Source: Halichondria panicea
Lineage: Eukaryota > Porifera > Demospongiae > Suberitida > Halichondriidae
Assembly: GCF_963675165.1 (NCBI RefSeq)
Contig: NC_087381.1
Location: 3,286,001 to 3,350,000 of the forward strand
Direction: 5' to 3'
Length of the DNA: 64,000 bases
The notes under the pieces were generated by a model. It did no database searches, was not told the DNA's origin, and saw only the letters and a list, made by a program, of their open reading frames with translations. Of the stretch, positions 1-11,666 are shown piece after piece. Each line of letters opens with the position of its first letter. The first letter of the stretch is position 1. The position numbers were made by a program, and so were the translations under genes.

Positions 1-266
1 TTCCCTATAGAGCAATAATATGGTATGGTTAATCACCCGTTACATATCTTTACACTTCATGGTTACATCCCAAAAACCAACAGCAAAGTTGAATAGCTTT
101 AGTGGTAGTAGGAGAGTCCTATGCAATGGATGACTAGTATTGTTTGGGCCGGTGTCTAGGGACCATTAGATATAACGATCTATTCTCAGTTGGAGCTTAG
201 AATAACATTGTTGACAATTAATGTTGTGGAAAGTATAAGTTGTCAGGCTCCTATAGGCAAACATAC

Positions 267-3200
267 CAACAGTGTCAAAGGGTTCCGGAGTTGTACCATT
301 CGTCACTCCCTCGGATAAATCATACACAACATTGTTAGACTGTGTACCAGGTGCATGAACACAACCAATCAGCTTTGATTCTAGCTTTCCGCTCAGTGGA
401 TGATTTTGATAGAGTTCACCCCCAGCGTTGTATCCAACCACAGCAGCATCAGACCATTCCATGTCTTCACAGACATACGTGAATACTGCATACACTTTGG
501 TGCCATTAGAGATGATAATGCCTTGAAAAGTGTTTTCCTGAGTTATAAAGAAAAGTCATTGATCTTCTCTTCCTTTTGGCCAACTTTAGCAATTCACACA
601 AATAAAGATGGAAAAACTCCAGTCTCTTAAGTTATAGGTATGGGTAGGTTATGTTTATAACTGCATGTTCTCTGGAAAATGAGTTCAATGTGTATAAAAT
701 TATGTATGCAGCTCTGACTGTTATGTGATACTAAACTGCCCACTGTTGCTTACCCTTTGCAGATAAGGGTCCAATCGATCTTCCTCAACAGAATTGCCGT
801 GAGGGAAAGGATGAACACCCACCCAAGTGGCTACCAGCATCCAGTTGGCATTGGTGATAGAGTCCTGGCCAAGCTCAATATTAATGAACTCTTCAACTCT
901 GCTGATCAGTACATCTTCGTCATCACTGTCCGGAGAATAAACTTGCCAGCGGACACTTCCATTGAGTCTTGTGTCGATGTCAGACCAGAAAGGTGCAACA
1001 ATGTAAGCGTAGTATGTAGAAGCTTGCAGTGTTGGGAATTCTGATGGACTGTTCTCGAGGAGAGGCTCTCCAAAGGAAAATATCCCGTTGTTTCCCACCT
1101 GTAAAGAGAGATAGTGTAATACACTCTGAAGTAGATTATTACAACCAGTAGGATTGGCAGAGTGTTTGTATAGATACAGTAGATTCTCGCTAATCCGGTT
1201 CTCTGAAGTAATGACCACCTCCATATACCGGTCGTTTCGTTTGGCACAAATTGCTAGTTTGGATCTTTACTGCACAAAAAATGGCTTGAAATGCGGCCAC
1301 TCACTATTCAGTGTATTGGTCTGTTCTGGCTACCTCAGGCCAAGCTGCACTGTCCCATGCAAGGGTAACCGGATTAACGAGAGTCTACTGTAGCTATTTT
1401 CACTCAAGTTTAAACTGTTACTATCATTGCAGGGAAAACCAGATCTGGGAACTGACTGCACATGCAGCTAGTTTCTTAAGCCTTTAATGTGTTGTATGCA
1501 TGTATGTGAATGCATGTGCTATGACGGTGCAAAAACGTTCGGCACATGGCAGAAATATTGTCGTGAGCAGTTTGCATTTTACCAAGTCAGTGAGAAAATT
1601 GAGGCATGCATTCAAGAATCTCTTGTAGAATCTGTACCCATTAAAAAAATCTGCTTAGATGTACTTACGTAAACAGTGTCATGATAGTAGCTTCCAAATG
1701 GTAGTCCAGGGCTATCTAGCAGTATAGGTGGAGAACTACAGTTCCTACATCTCTCAAGATAATTCGAACCATAGGCAAGATAATCCAGATAGCTGAGTTG
1801 TGCTATAGGAAGATACGAAGTATACGTACAATTAAGTAATTTTGAGAACGAATATTACATAATTGTCGAAGGTAATCGTGAGATGCAATAAAATTTATCA
1901 CCGATTAGGCAAAAATTAACTCAATATGCACCTGGTTCGACAGTAGGGGGAGGGGCTAGTGTTCCAGGTGTGTCCACGCTGATGTTATAGACCACATTAA
2001 ACCACTCTGAACTGGGACTGTTGAGACAAGCAATTTCATGAGAGACAAAGCTTCCAGTGTTGGGATGGTTTTCAAAATAGTCACCAGCTGCATTGTAGCC
2101 GATAGTGGCACCATTCAGAGACCATTGCATACTGCCACATCGGTAAGTGAAGACTGTGTATGATGCAGTCCCGTCAGTAATAAGAATCGCTTGGAAGGTG
2201 TTGACCTATATATGTGAATAAAACAAAGTATTTGTACAATCAATCGAATACTTTTTCACTCATTGGGAGGAAAGAGTTTTACCATGGATGTTACTCAGGT
2301 TACGTTTATCTACTGCTCATGTATGTACATATAGTTAACTGGTACAAATCCAGCTGAAAGAGTATCTTACCAAGGAAGAATCAATTCCAAAAACAGTAAG
2401 GGCAAATTGACGAAAGCCATCACTCTCTCCATCAGGCCATGAGTGAACCATATCCCATTGAGCTACCACCATCCAAGTCCCCGTGAAGGATCCCTCAGGA
2501 GCTATAAAGTTGTTGACTTTCGAAAAAAGAGAAGAACTTGCGTTAGAAGTGTGAACCTCAAAGAAGATATTGCCTCTTCGTCGAATATCAACATCATCCC
2601 AAAATGGAGCTACGATGTAGTAAGCTGATACCGTAGTTCCTGGAAACTCTACTGGACTTGCAGAGTAGAATGGTTCTTCAAATGAGAAATATCCATTTGC
2701 ACCGATCTGAAATAGAGATTAGCAGTGAATTTCTTAGGAAATCACGAGACTGCATGCTATGGCAGCAAATAATCAGCTAAGTATACGTGCTATACGTAAT
2801 ATCGCTTTATTTCACGATTTCTTAAACAAACTCCTTAATTTGTGACTCACATAGACTTGGTTGTGATTCCGATTACCGAATGGGAATCCTCCAGGAATGT
2901 GTATTACTTGGGAAACTGAGTCATCAAAGTGTCCCAATTCATCCGTTACCACGGTAGACACATTACCCAGGGGTAGAAACTCGAAAACAGTTTGATCTGC
3001 ATGAGGATTTTAGTGTTAGGTTGTGTTGAACTGATATAGCAGTGCATGGATGGCATATATAGATATGCCATCCATGCATGCACAGACTATATATAGCTTC
3101 GTCCCAGCACCTCCTTCTTAATTGCTTGGTCGAGAAGAGGGCCTGGTTGCGCATGCGCTACCTATTCTCCAGAATATCTGGGGAATTCGCATAACCAACG

Positions 3201-4936
3201 TAAATTGTGCTCAGTGTAACAATGACGTTAAGACAAAGTATTGCAACAAATCTACATTTGACTAAAGACTTAAGTCAATTCCTGTTTCAAGCTAGCTATA
3301 TTTATGAGTAGGAATTTGTATCCTTTGTTTGTTATTGGGAAACTTTTGTTACGTTTTCGTTTTACGAGAAAACTAAGTTTGAAGGTGCGCAAACAGTCAG
3401 TAGCAAACCTCAAGTTCTTTCTTCCCTCAAGGCCTGTAGAGGATCAAAGGCTATAGCAACAGACTACAATAACAACATCATTGTACAATATTCAGTGACA
3501 TGATGGGACTAGGACTAACACATACGCAACCTTTATATAGTTGATAATAAATTATAATTATATACGCAAAATTTGGGGCTTGTAATGCATGGAAAAGTAT
3601 ATGCATTATGACGATGGCAATTATAACAATTATTATTGCATGGTCATCAGTCTGGGGGCATACACACATAATTAATTGTTATCATGGTAACATCACTAAG
3701 TCATGGGAAATAATTATAAGTGTCAATACGTATTAATTCATAGTCAACAGTCTGTGTATTACTGTTCGGGAATCAATAATAAAAATCATGCCAAAATCGG
3801 GCTCAGCTCTTATTATGTATCAACAGTCTGTGTATATTACTGCTTGGGAATCAATAATAAAATCATGTCAAAATCGGGCTCATGTATATTCAAATCCACT
3901 GTTTCATTGTAGGTTCTCAATGAAGAATCTCAAAACACAAATAAATTATTAGTTAATGTCTTTGAGTCTGTCTGAGAGTTTCACTGATGATCACAGAGAA
4001 GGCTTCTATTGTGCACAGTTCATTCCTATGCACTGTGCCTAGTCGTTGGGAGAATGCACCGGCCTAATTGGCACTGGTATGGAATGTGAGCCATTATGTC
4101 GTGTACACAGCATTTACTGCTGATTGTATATACAGCTCTTCTCTATAGCTTCAGCATGTCAATGGTCCGTATAATGTTTTGTCTCGAAAGTTTACGTGTT
4201 CCTCATCATAACAATTTCTTTACTTCGACTGCATGCTATTCTATATTGACTAAAATCTCGTAAATTAATTTGGTAACACCTAGCCATAATTATATCCAAT
4301 GTGTCATGAGCGAAGCTGTGCAATAACTGATTGATCCTTTGCACCTGTATTTTTATCAACTCCTATATAGGTATCAACTTGTTGTGGTGCGCTGAGGAAT
4401 GCGCTGAGGAAAACCACAAAATACCGCAACTATTTTACACATGATATTAACTGCTCTGGATACACATAATGAAATGTGCAATACGGCATATAATTATTGT
4501 TGGCACACTGTTTTCTTTGATTTCAGAGGTCAAAATGCAACGAAGGTATACCTATCGCATGATATTTCATGGCACAGAAAGATTATGGTGTAGTTCGAGA
4601 AGAAGTTCGAAAGAGTCGAACCTCATCGAACACATGTGACTACGCAGTGGTAAAGTTCGAAAGAATCGAACTTCATCGTTACACCAGTGCACCTTGGATA
4701 GATATTATAAGGGAATCACCCTGATAGATAGGAACTGCTATACAACCCCATTCTTGGTTGTCATCAATAAACAATTTATTCATCACAGCTCTATAATTAT
4801 AGCTAGGGGAAACATGTCTTGTCTACAGTAAATACAATCTTACGTAACAATTTATGTTCTATTCACCTTGACAATTTGAGGAAGAAATGATCACTGCCAA
4901 CACAAATGTAATGAAAAAAAACTTCATTTTTACCAT
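267..4936 (-). CDS. Secreted protein with two tandem NIDO (nidogen-like) domains, 3' end outside window
   Basis: Seven exons read on the minus strand: 4867-4936 (ATG in a GCCATGG context; a hydrophobic signal peptide ending ISSSNCQ), 2851-2996, 2371-2706, 1932-2205, 1669-1802, 754-1098 and 267-537. All junctions are GT-AG and the phases fit. The signal exon ends in phase 1. The next three exons (phases 1-0, 0-0, 0-1) encode one NIDO domain, with motifs GGFPFGN, NGYFSF, VAPFWDDVDIR and GYNAAGDYFENHP. The following three repeat that arrangement for a second NIDO domain, with LPFGSYY, NNGIFSF, VAPFWSDIDTR and GYNAGGELYQNHP. The last visible exon ends at a strong GTATGT donor in phase 1, so the gene continues past the left edge. 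NIDO domains occur in extracellular and cell-surface proteins such as nidogen and mucin-4 types, so a matrix or adhesion role is inferred. An alternative start is the ATG at 4948. Confidence 0.85.
3743..3881. repeat. Imperfect direct repeat in intron 1 of the NIDO gene
   Basis: Two copies of about 65 bases (3743-3808 and 3818-3881) share a CAACAGTCTGTGTAT start and an AAAATCGGGCTCA end. The rest of the 1.87-kb first intron (2997-4866) holds short palindromes, such as one around 3041-3085, and a TTCGAA-rich direct repeat at 4590-4680. No coding sequence was seen in it. Confidence 0.6.
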
Positions 4937-5754
4937 GGCGGATACCATCGATCTGAGGTAGAGAGCAAGTAATATTTGATGAGTATCAGCTGACTCAGTA
5001 AGGCATGTAATTGAGCCTGCAAGGCGATACAATGTGATGGTGTAACTGATATGCCTATATATGTTGACTGTTGTTAGTGATTCCATAGCCTGTTAAGTGG
5101 GAGGAATTGGTTAAAAGCAGGTCGCCTCCCACTGAGCTGTTTGTGCAAGCAATAATAAACAAGCTCCTAGCTGGGAAGCCATGCATAAGCTAACTCAGAG
5201 CTTTTGCAGCAGACATGTGTCTATGTATTCCTTCATGCTCCACTGAGAAGGAATATACAGATACATGACACTTCGCATACCATAATTGTATCTATAGTTA
5301 CATGAGTAACATTCTGATTAGCTACAGTGGATCAAGTTTTAATCTTTCGATAGTTCTAGACTGACCCGTGTGAGGTTGCATGATTAACTGGATTTTGAAT
5401 TTTGACTATGATATAACATCCCAACTAACTAGATTTACACCAGCCATTTCAAATTAATACTAGATGACCCAGCAAGAACTTTACCCTAAAGATTATAGAT
5501 CAAGTAAATCTAGTCCCCACTATAGCTCAATGACTTACCTTCTGTCTTTCTTCAGTACTGAGCCAGTTAAATAAATGCTAGCAGCAGAGAGTAGACCAAC
5601 GCTAGCTGTTGAATTGACTCCACTAATCTCTATAGTAGACCTATACTGCTAGTGCAGCTACGCCCATATAAAAGCAACCGTGCATGCGGTTGGTATTTAT
5701 ATGGCTTTGGTAACTTCCTGGTGACAGATAATTATGACAATTATAAAACCGGGT
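4937..5754. other. Upstream flank of the NIDO gene
   Basis: This stretch lies 5' of the minus-strand NIDO gene and should hold its promoter and 5' UTR. No TATA box or other motif could be assigned with confidence, and no other gene was seen. Confidence 0.4.
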
Positions 5755-6862
5755 AGATCTGTATGGCACAATATTAGTGCCAAAATTAGAGTATATACGT
5801 ATTTGTATCTAGGGGGTACTCTTTTTGTAAACTGGTATAGAAAATAAACATTCAGGGGTACACTTTTTATCACTTGGGGGTACTCTTATCAGTTTAGGTA
5901 CACAAATAATTCTTTTGAGGGTACCTACTCTTCCATATTATAATGACCTGAAGAGTACCCTCAAATATATTTTCCATACTGAACTAAAAAGAGTACCCTC
6001 AAATAAAAAGAGTACAATCAAATAAAAAGAGTACCCCCAAATAATTTCTAAGGTTAAAGTTCACGTACTTTAACCTCTACGTGTATTTCTATTTAGAGCG
6101 CATCCTTAGACTTGAGTACGTTTTGTCCATGTAATAAAAGCACCATAATTATAATTTTTTTATCTAGTCTCATAAAAATTAATAATAAACATCAATTTTC
6201 GGTAAGGGATCTGATGAAGGCCTTCCCACTTCTTCAGAAGCTAAGGTAGGTGTACAAAATCTACTCGCAACTGTATGGTCTCGCCACCAGCATGTCCTCT
6301 AAAGATAGCGTGTGCTACATAGCCCAGGGCTTCTGCCTCTGTTTGACTCAACGCGGAGCCATCAACAATATCAGTCAACAGTTCTCTATAAATCAGCTAT
6401 CAGCAGCTTCCAGCGTAGTTACACCAGACTTCCAAGGGACTGTTCAATAACCATAAAGATTAATATCAGCAACTTCCAGCGTAGTTACACCAGACTTCCA
6501 AGGGACAAGGTTAAAGTGCGTGTACTTTAACCTTATAAATTATTTGGGGGTACTCTTTATTTGGGGGTACTCTTTTTATTTGGGGGTATTCTTTTTATTT
6601 GATGGTACTCTTTTTATTTGAGGGTACTCTTTTTATTTGAGGGTACTCTTTTTAGTTCAGTACTCTTCAGGTCATTATAATATGGAAGAGTAGGTACCCT
6701 CAAAAGAATTATTTGTGTACCTAAACTGATAAGAGTACCCCCAAGTGATAAAAAGTGTACCCCTGAATGTTTATTTTCTATACCAGTTTACAAAAAGAGT
6801 ACCCCCTAGATACAAATACGTATGTACTCTAATTTTGGCACTAATATTGCGCCATAGATCTA
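5755..6862. mobile_element. Foldback/MITE-like element with about 330-base inverted arms
   Basis: The left arm (about 5755-6083) and right arm (about 6505-6862) are near-complete reverse complements, starting near AGATCT and including the AATATTAGTGCCAAAATTAGAG block. Both arms are built from repeated GGGTACTCTTTTT and GAGGGTACTC motifs. The inner end of each arm carries a GGTTAAAG...CTTTAACC palindrome. The centre holds a 40-base block (CTTCCAGCGTAGTTACACCA) repeated 62 bases apart at 6410 and 6472. There is no transposase ORF, so the element is non-autonomous. No clear target duplication was identified. Confidence 0.7.
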
Positions 6863-7924
6863 ACACGTACAAGAATGTTTCCCCACTAGGCCACATGTGA
6901 CAAAGAGTAGTGTATAAATCTCATTTTTGAGCTTACCAAGATTTGTTATTGATGCATGTCAGCCTGTTATCAACCTCACAAATGCAGATCTAGCACACAT
7001 AATTATAATAATTAAGTCTTAACGAAAAGTGTTGCCAAATATGGAATCAAGAGTTGCTTCCCGATCCCACGTGCATCCTAAGCATGTTTAAACAGGAGCA
7101 CTGAAGGAACTCAATCTCAGAATATCACGTCATTGCAAGCCTTTACAAGTTTAGCAATTTCAGAAAGTGTTAGCTTATCCGTTATGCATGACCTTTGACC
7201 TATACACTGCATGCACATAAACAAAGCCGCAAGATATTCATTTATTAGAGCACCTATTAGTATACCTTAGTATATTATATTTCGAGGGTATAAACTTTTG
7301 CGGAAAGATCGTTAGAGAGGTTTTCATGGATTTAAGTTTTGCGGTAGTCTCTTGCTATTCCCGCTGTCTGAAGTACGGCACTTCGATATACCAGCCATTT
7401 GGTTTGGAACAGATTGTTAGCAGATGTTTACTGCATAAACTTGCCCTGGGCTGCACTGAACTGATCAACCTGTTAAACTACTATGGTATGTAATGAATCT
7501 CGTGCCAACTATATATATGTAATCCTAGGCCCTCTAATAGCCAACACCCACTCAAGTCAATGGCCCACACTTTAAAGGTGCTGTTTCAAATTCTTTCCCA
7601 TGCAGCTGTACAGCCTGTAGTACCGAACAGTATAATGGCAGCTGCAAAAATTCAACCATGCAACAGGAATCCTATTAATAATAGATTGAGTACATTAAAG
7701 ATTCAGAGCTATACATGCATGTTTGTAGCTACATCTCGGCCATATAGAGATGCAGAATAAAAGAGAAGAATCCATACAAACACTGTTTGACTGCTTCAAC
7801 ACATGAGGCATGACTCTGAAGAGTATTTAGCATCTTAAAACTGTAAAATTTGTAAAATTTCTTTTTAAGTGTAATGTTTTTTTGTAAAACTGAGTTGATC
7901 ATAATTATAAATTAATTATGTATT
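6863..7924. other. Intergenic DNA without a recognised gene
   Basis: AT-rich sequence. At 7270-7320 there is a fragment (TATTTCGAGGGTATAAA) also present near 48577, so it is probably a relic of that repeat family. No coding signal was recognised. Confidence 0.4.
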
Positions 7925-8041
7925 AGTTAATGTACAGTGTAGAGGGGTTTATGACAGTAAACCTCCCGACTACGAGGGCGTAAGCCCGAGGGAGAGGTGT
8001 GGTTTACTGTCATAAACCCCGAGGCACTGTGCATTAACTGA
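7925..8041. repeat. Inverted repeat of about 44-base arms
   Basis: AGTTAATG...GGTTTATGACAGTAAACC (7925-7968) is mirrored by GGTTTACTGTCATAAACC...CATTAACT (8000-8041) around a spacer rich in GAGGG. Half of the same block (ATTTATGACAGTTAAACCCC) recurs near 8745. It is probably a small non-autonomous element or its remnant. Confidence 0.55.
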
Positions 8042-9007
8042 TATATGTCTCATCTGATTGGCTGACTGGTTGCTATGCATCCAGCTATATAAGCTTGCAT
8101 GGCTACCACATAGCAACACTATTCAAACAAGAAGACAATTAGGAAGAAGAGAGCTCGTCCACACTTGTGCAGCTTGGACAGAATAAAATGAGCAGCCAGC
8201 CCCTCCCTCCACGCGAACGGTACAGAGCCACTCCTCCTCTCTGTGCAATTAGTCAGCCCCTCCCTCCACGTACCTACTGCAGCAACCAGCCAGAAGAAAC
8301 AACACAGCTAGCTCTAGACAGTGTCTAGACCAGCTCTCTTCAGCTATGCCAGGCTAGTAGGCAAGCAAAGGTAAGCTTAAAATAGCCACTCCTATATATT
8401 ATTATTAAACTGGCTTCTTTTCTTTGAATACAGAAGCTGAACAGGCCTAATGCAGTGGCTTGCAGTACTAGTCTAGTGCTAGTGAGCAAGGCTCAGCTTG
8501 AGCCCTAGCCCTCTCCCAGAGTGTCTCTAAAGCAGCTCCTTCTTCAAGCACACAGCAGAATTTTTGATAAACTAGTCTACAGACTATATCCGACTCCATG
8601 TTTTCATTTATGACATTTTCTTTCTCATGCAAGACATTTCATTCATCTTCATTCATCGAAAACACCATTATTTTTATTTTTGTTGCATATCCTTGAGGTG
8701 CCAATTTATGAGCCATATTTTCCCTTGTAGCCCTGAGGTGCCAATTTATGACAGTTAAACCCCACTAGACTACATGGCAAAAGTGTAGTAGGTGGGAAAT
8801 ATAAATTAATAATTAATTAATTATAAATTACACTAAAATTAATAAATTAATAATTATTAATTAAGAAAAGTTGATTCTATGAGAGTTGATCTACTAACAG
8901 TTGACCTCATGCAAAGTAGCTCTGGTAAGAATTGATCTCGTGGGAGTTGATCTCATGAAAGTTGATCTCGTGTGCACACACCAACTGCTAGGATACCTAC
9001 TAGGTGC
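8042..9007. other. Intergenic DNA with short direct repeats
   Basis: Contains two copies of CAGCCCCTCCCTCCACG (8198 and 8252), two copies of TGAGGTGCCAATTTATGA (near 8697 and 8732), and a degenerate tandem array of about 20-base units with a GTTGATCTCATG core (8870-8972). No gene was recognised. Confidence 0.4.
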
Positions 9008-9009
9008 TA

Positions 9010-9405
9010 CCGTATATCTTCTAATTTATCGGACAGGAAAAAATAATTATTTTGGAAATTGTCCGGGTATAATTGGAACAGATTTTTTTTATAGAGCATG
9101 CGAAGTGTCCGGAATAATTAGAACAAGCAAGCAGCTGCATGCGAGCTAGCTAAGTTTAATAGAACAGACGACTGAATAGTTGCACTAGCTATCTAAAACT
9201 AGCTAATCAAAGCTATCTAACTGCAGTACTGTAAGTCTTACTTGCCGTCTATGAATGATAACTCAACTTTTCAAGGTATTGTCTGGATATTTAGAACAAA
9301 TGTAATGTTAAAGTACTGGAGTGTCCTTTGTATTAGAACAACGAAAATTGCCCAAAAGAGGGTCTGGGGTAATTAGAAGTGTCCGATAAATTAGAAGATA
9401 TACGG
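9010..9405. mobile_element. 396-base MITE, copy 1 (ends CCGTATATCTTCTAAT), TA duplication
   Basis: Terminal inverted repeats CCGTATATCTTCTAATTTAT... and ...AGAAGATATACGG are flanked by TA on both sides (9008-9009, 9406-9407), as for Tc1/mariner-mobilised MITEs. Inside there are several TGTCCGGGTATAATTGGAAC-like and TAGAACAA blocks, so the element is largely built of variants of a subterminal motif. A closely similar copy lies at 37609-38003. It is non-coding. Confidence 0.85.
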
Positions 9406-9527
9406 TATACTCATTCCTATAGGCATAGATTGAATAGGGAGAGGGATTGGAAACAGAAGTTACCTCGAATTATATCCGCGTTACGCCGGGGTTTAATCGA
9501 GGCTGTGTATCTAACGTTGGTAAAATC

Positions 9528-9745
9528 TAGTCGAGCGCCGCCGCCCTCCTTGAAGGAGGTCGGGAATCAAGCCTATCCACAGTTTTGTTCTGGCCTGTTA
9601 CGCAATAGTATCATGAATATCATTTATTCTATGTGGGATTGCAGCTGGTGGAATTGTTGGATTTCCAACAACAGAACAAAACTGTGGATAGGCTTGATTC
9701 CCGACCTCCTTCCGGGCAACGGTAGAGGGCGGCGGCGCCCGACTA
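9528..9745. mobile_element. 218-base palindromic element, TAGTCG...CGACTA ends, 9-base duplication
   Basis: Arms of about 65-75 bases (9528-9593 and 9672-9745) are inverted copies, including GGGAATCAAGCCTATCCACA and GGGCGGCGGCG. The exact 9-base duplication GGTAAAATC flanks it (9519-9527 and 9746-9754). It is inserted inside the MITE at 9434-11252. The TAG...CTA termini and 9-base duplication match the TAGCCTCG family although the arm sequences differ. It is non-coding. Confidence 0.85.
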
Positions 9746-10099
9746 GGTAAAATCTTGTCTGCTAGATTATACTACATTTGTACTAAAACTTGCACTTTCA
9801 ACTGACACTTGACACCATATGGGACACAGTACACCGATGAGTTGCACAGTTTTAAGCTATATTAGAAGCATTCTAGGTACATAAAGATCTCGTAGTGTGT
9901 TTTGTACCTCTAGCTCTCTTCACAAAAGTTAAAAATGTATTTTTCTTTTCCAACTGATGCTCACCATTAGTGGGCATGAGAATAACTTTTTAGGGGGGGC
10001 TCTGAATATCTTGTAGTGATCATAATTCATGAAACATTGTTTCCCGTGTGTTGAGCAACCGTAATACGGATTGACATCAAAGGCTCTCTGGTGCCCATG

Positions 10100-11187
10100 T
10101 AGCCTCGATCCCAGGCCGAGTTTTCGCTTTTATAACGGTTAGGCGAACAACTGGGCCTGGTACTAGTTGTCTGCGCATGCGTCAAATTTTCATTGTATAT
10201 TTGTGGTCGGCAAAAATATTTAATAAATCAATAATAGAAATTTGTACACAGAAAATGCACAGAGTGAGTACACAAAAGATGCACATAGGGAGCTGCTTCA
10301 CAAAGGCCTGGGGAGTTGCCAGTTGTGCTGCAGCACAATTACAGTGACCCAGGGCAACTTCAGGATGATTGAATGCCTTCAAATTACGTTTCAAAAAGAT
10401 TTAGCAGGCTGCTGGACTTCTCTGATTCTAGGCCCCAACTCGTAACTCATTGCTTGAGAAAACGTAGATTCTCTTGATGTCTCTGAGCTACCCAGCAACG
10501 CTCAAATGAGCAGGTCATACTCCAGTCCTGTGTCTGTGAGTATAGGACAATATTAAAAGAAACCAAAGACGGTTAAACCCTTACCTCAAACTGTCCAGTC
10601 TCGTCCGTTAGTATAGCCACGAGGAGCACTGTTGGGATAGTTGGATATTAGCCATTGCTCCTGTACAGAGAAGTAGACATTTTAAATACGTGTAGATCTA
10701 TACATATTAAATTTCTCGGTTATAGTGTCATTGTCGACGAGCTGATGATGGCAGCACCAAGTTCTCTAGCTCACACTCTTCACTTGATCCACCATATTAA
10801 TGATGAAACTATAGTCTACCTACATTCTTGCCAAACATGAACAAGACTTGATAGCATAGCCGGCCATAGGGCCCACACAAAAATATCTGACCTTAACAAG
10901 CTTGACAAAGCTTTATACCTCTTCCCTTGTTGTTCAGTCTTCAGAATAAGCTTCAGAGAAGAGAGAAGCTTCAGCTAAGAGCCATTCCAATCGATTCCAA
11001 TAATGATAAAACGGGAACTGACTTCTAGTACACGATAGTACACGAATATAAATGTCACGAAAGTGAACGAGAATATCCATTCGTCAGAATCTGACGAACG
11101 ACTGACGCATGCGCAGACAACTAGTACCAGGCCCAGTTGTTCGCCTAACCGTTATAAAAGCGAAAACTCGGCCTGGGATCGAGGCTA
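10100..11187. mobile_element. TAGCCTCG-family transposon, copy A (1,088 bases, non-autonomous)
   Basis: Terminal inverted repeats of about 85 bases begin TAGCCTCGATCCCAGGCCGA and continue through AACAACTGGGCCTGGTACTA. An exact 9-base duplication GTGCCCATG lies at 10091-10099 and 11188-11196. It is nested inside the 9434-11252 MITE. Internal short ORFs, conserved in copy A', include a CQLCC-containing segment near 10320 that may be a worn remnant of the ZAD-like gene seen in larger family members. No transposase remains. Confidence 0.9.
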
Positions 11188-11251
11188 GTGCCCATGCAAA
11201 TTCAATGTAAAATGTCACGTGATGCACTTCCGTTTCCAATCCCTCTCCCTA

Positions 11252-11387
11252 TAGCCTCCTCTTCGCAGGCCTTCCTTTTTCAGTTATAATTTTTGTTTCT
11301 GTTGTTTGTCACAATAATAATTGGAGGGAGCAAAGAAAGAAAAAAGGAAACCACTAAGAAAAAGGAAGGCCTGCCCCGCTAAGTCTT
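11252..11387. mobile_element. Short palindromic MITE, copy 1
   Basis: TAGCCTCCTCTTCGCAGGCC at the left and GGCCTGCCCCGCTAAGTC at the right form an imperfect inverted repeat around AAAAAGGAAGG/CCTTCCTTTTT. An inverted relative lies at 16758-16887. It is about 130 bases long and non-coding. The 280 bases between it and copy A' hold nothing recognised. Confidence 0.5.
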
Positions 11388-11666
11388 GTGATCTGCTACT
11401 GACGTAGCCAAATTTAATTGAGCGTGGGCAAGAGTAAACCGCAATATCTGTCCTCCCACACACTGTAACACAGTACTTAAGCGTATTTACCAGGAACTAG
11501 AGGCAAAGAGTGTGTGAAGCTACAGAACACAGTATGTAGAAGTTAGCTCTACAAGATGAAGCATGAAAGGCTAGAGTACTACTGTATCTGATAATAGCAC
11601 TTGTCAAAAGCCTGAAAAGGACCTGGGCAAAGTATCCCAGATCCTGGACAACTCACAGCAATACTT

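Larger units (their letters stand above)
9434..11252. mobile_element. MITE with GGAGAGGGATTGGAAAC ends, split by two later insertions
   Basis: The left end (GGAGAGGGATTGGAAACAGA, from about 9434) and right end (CCGTTTCCAATCCCTCTCC, to about 11252) form a terminal inverted repeat of about 25 bases. Without the nested insertions at 9528-9745 and 10100-11187 it would be about 500 bases, similar to relatives at 14201-14655 and 55925-56467. All three share GGGTTTAATCGAGGCT-like sequence just inside the left end and TGTAAAATG near the right. Confidence 0.7.

Noticed and set aside
6250-6530. Overlapping ORFs in the middle of the 5755-6862 foldback element
   Set aside because: They arise from a 62-base-spaced direct repeat and show no recognisable domain.
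9379-9750. 123-codon open frame on the plus strand
   Set aside because: It runs across the end of one MITE, part of a second MITE and a palindromic insertion, so it cannot be a real gene.
10182-10445. Short ORFs on both strands in element A, repeated in A'
   Set aside because: Conservation between A and A' reflects recent copying of the element. A worn ZAD remnant is possible, but no intact domain is visible.
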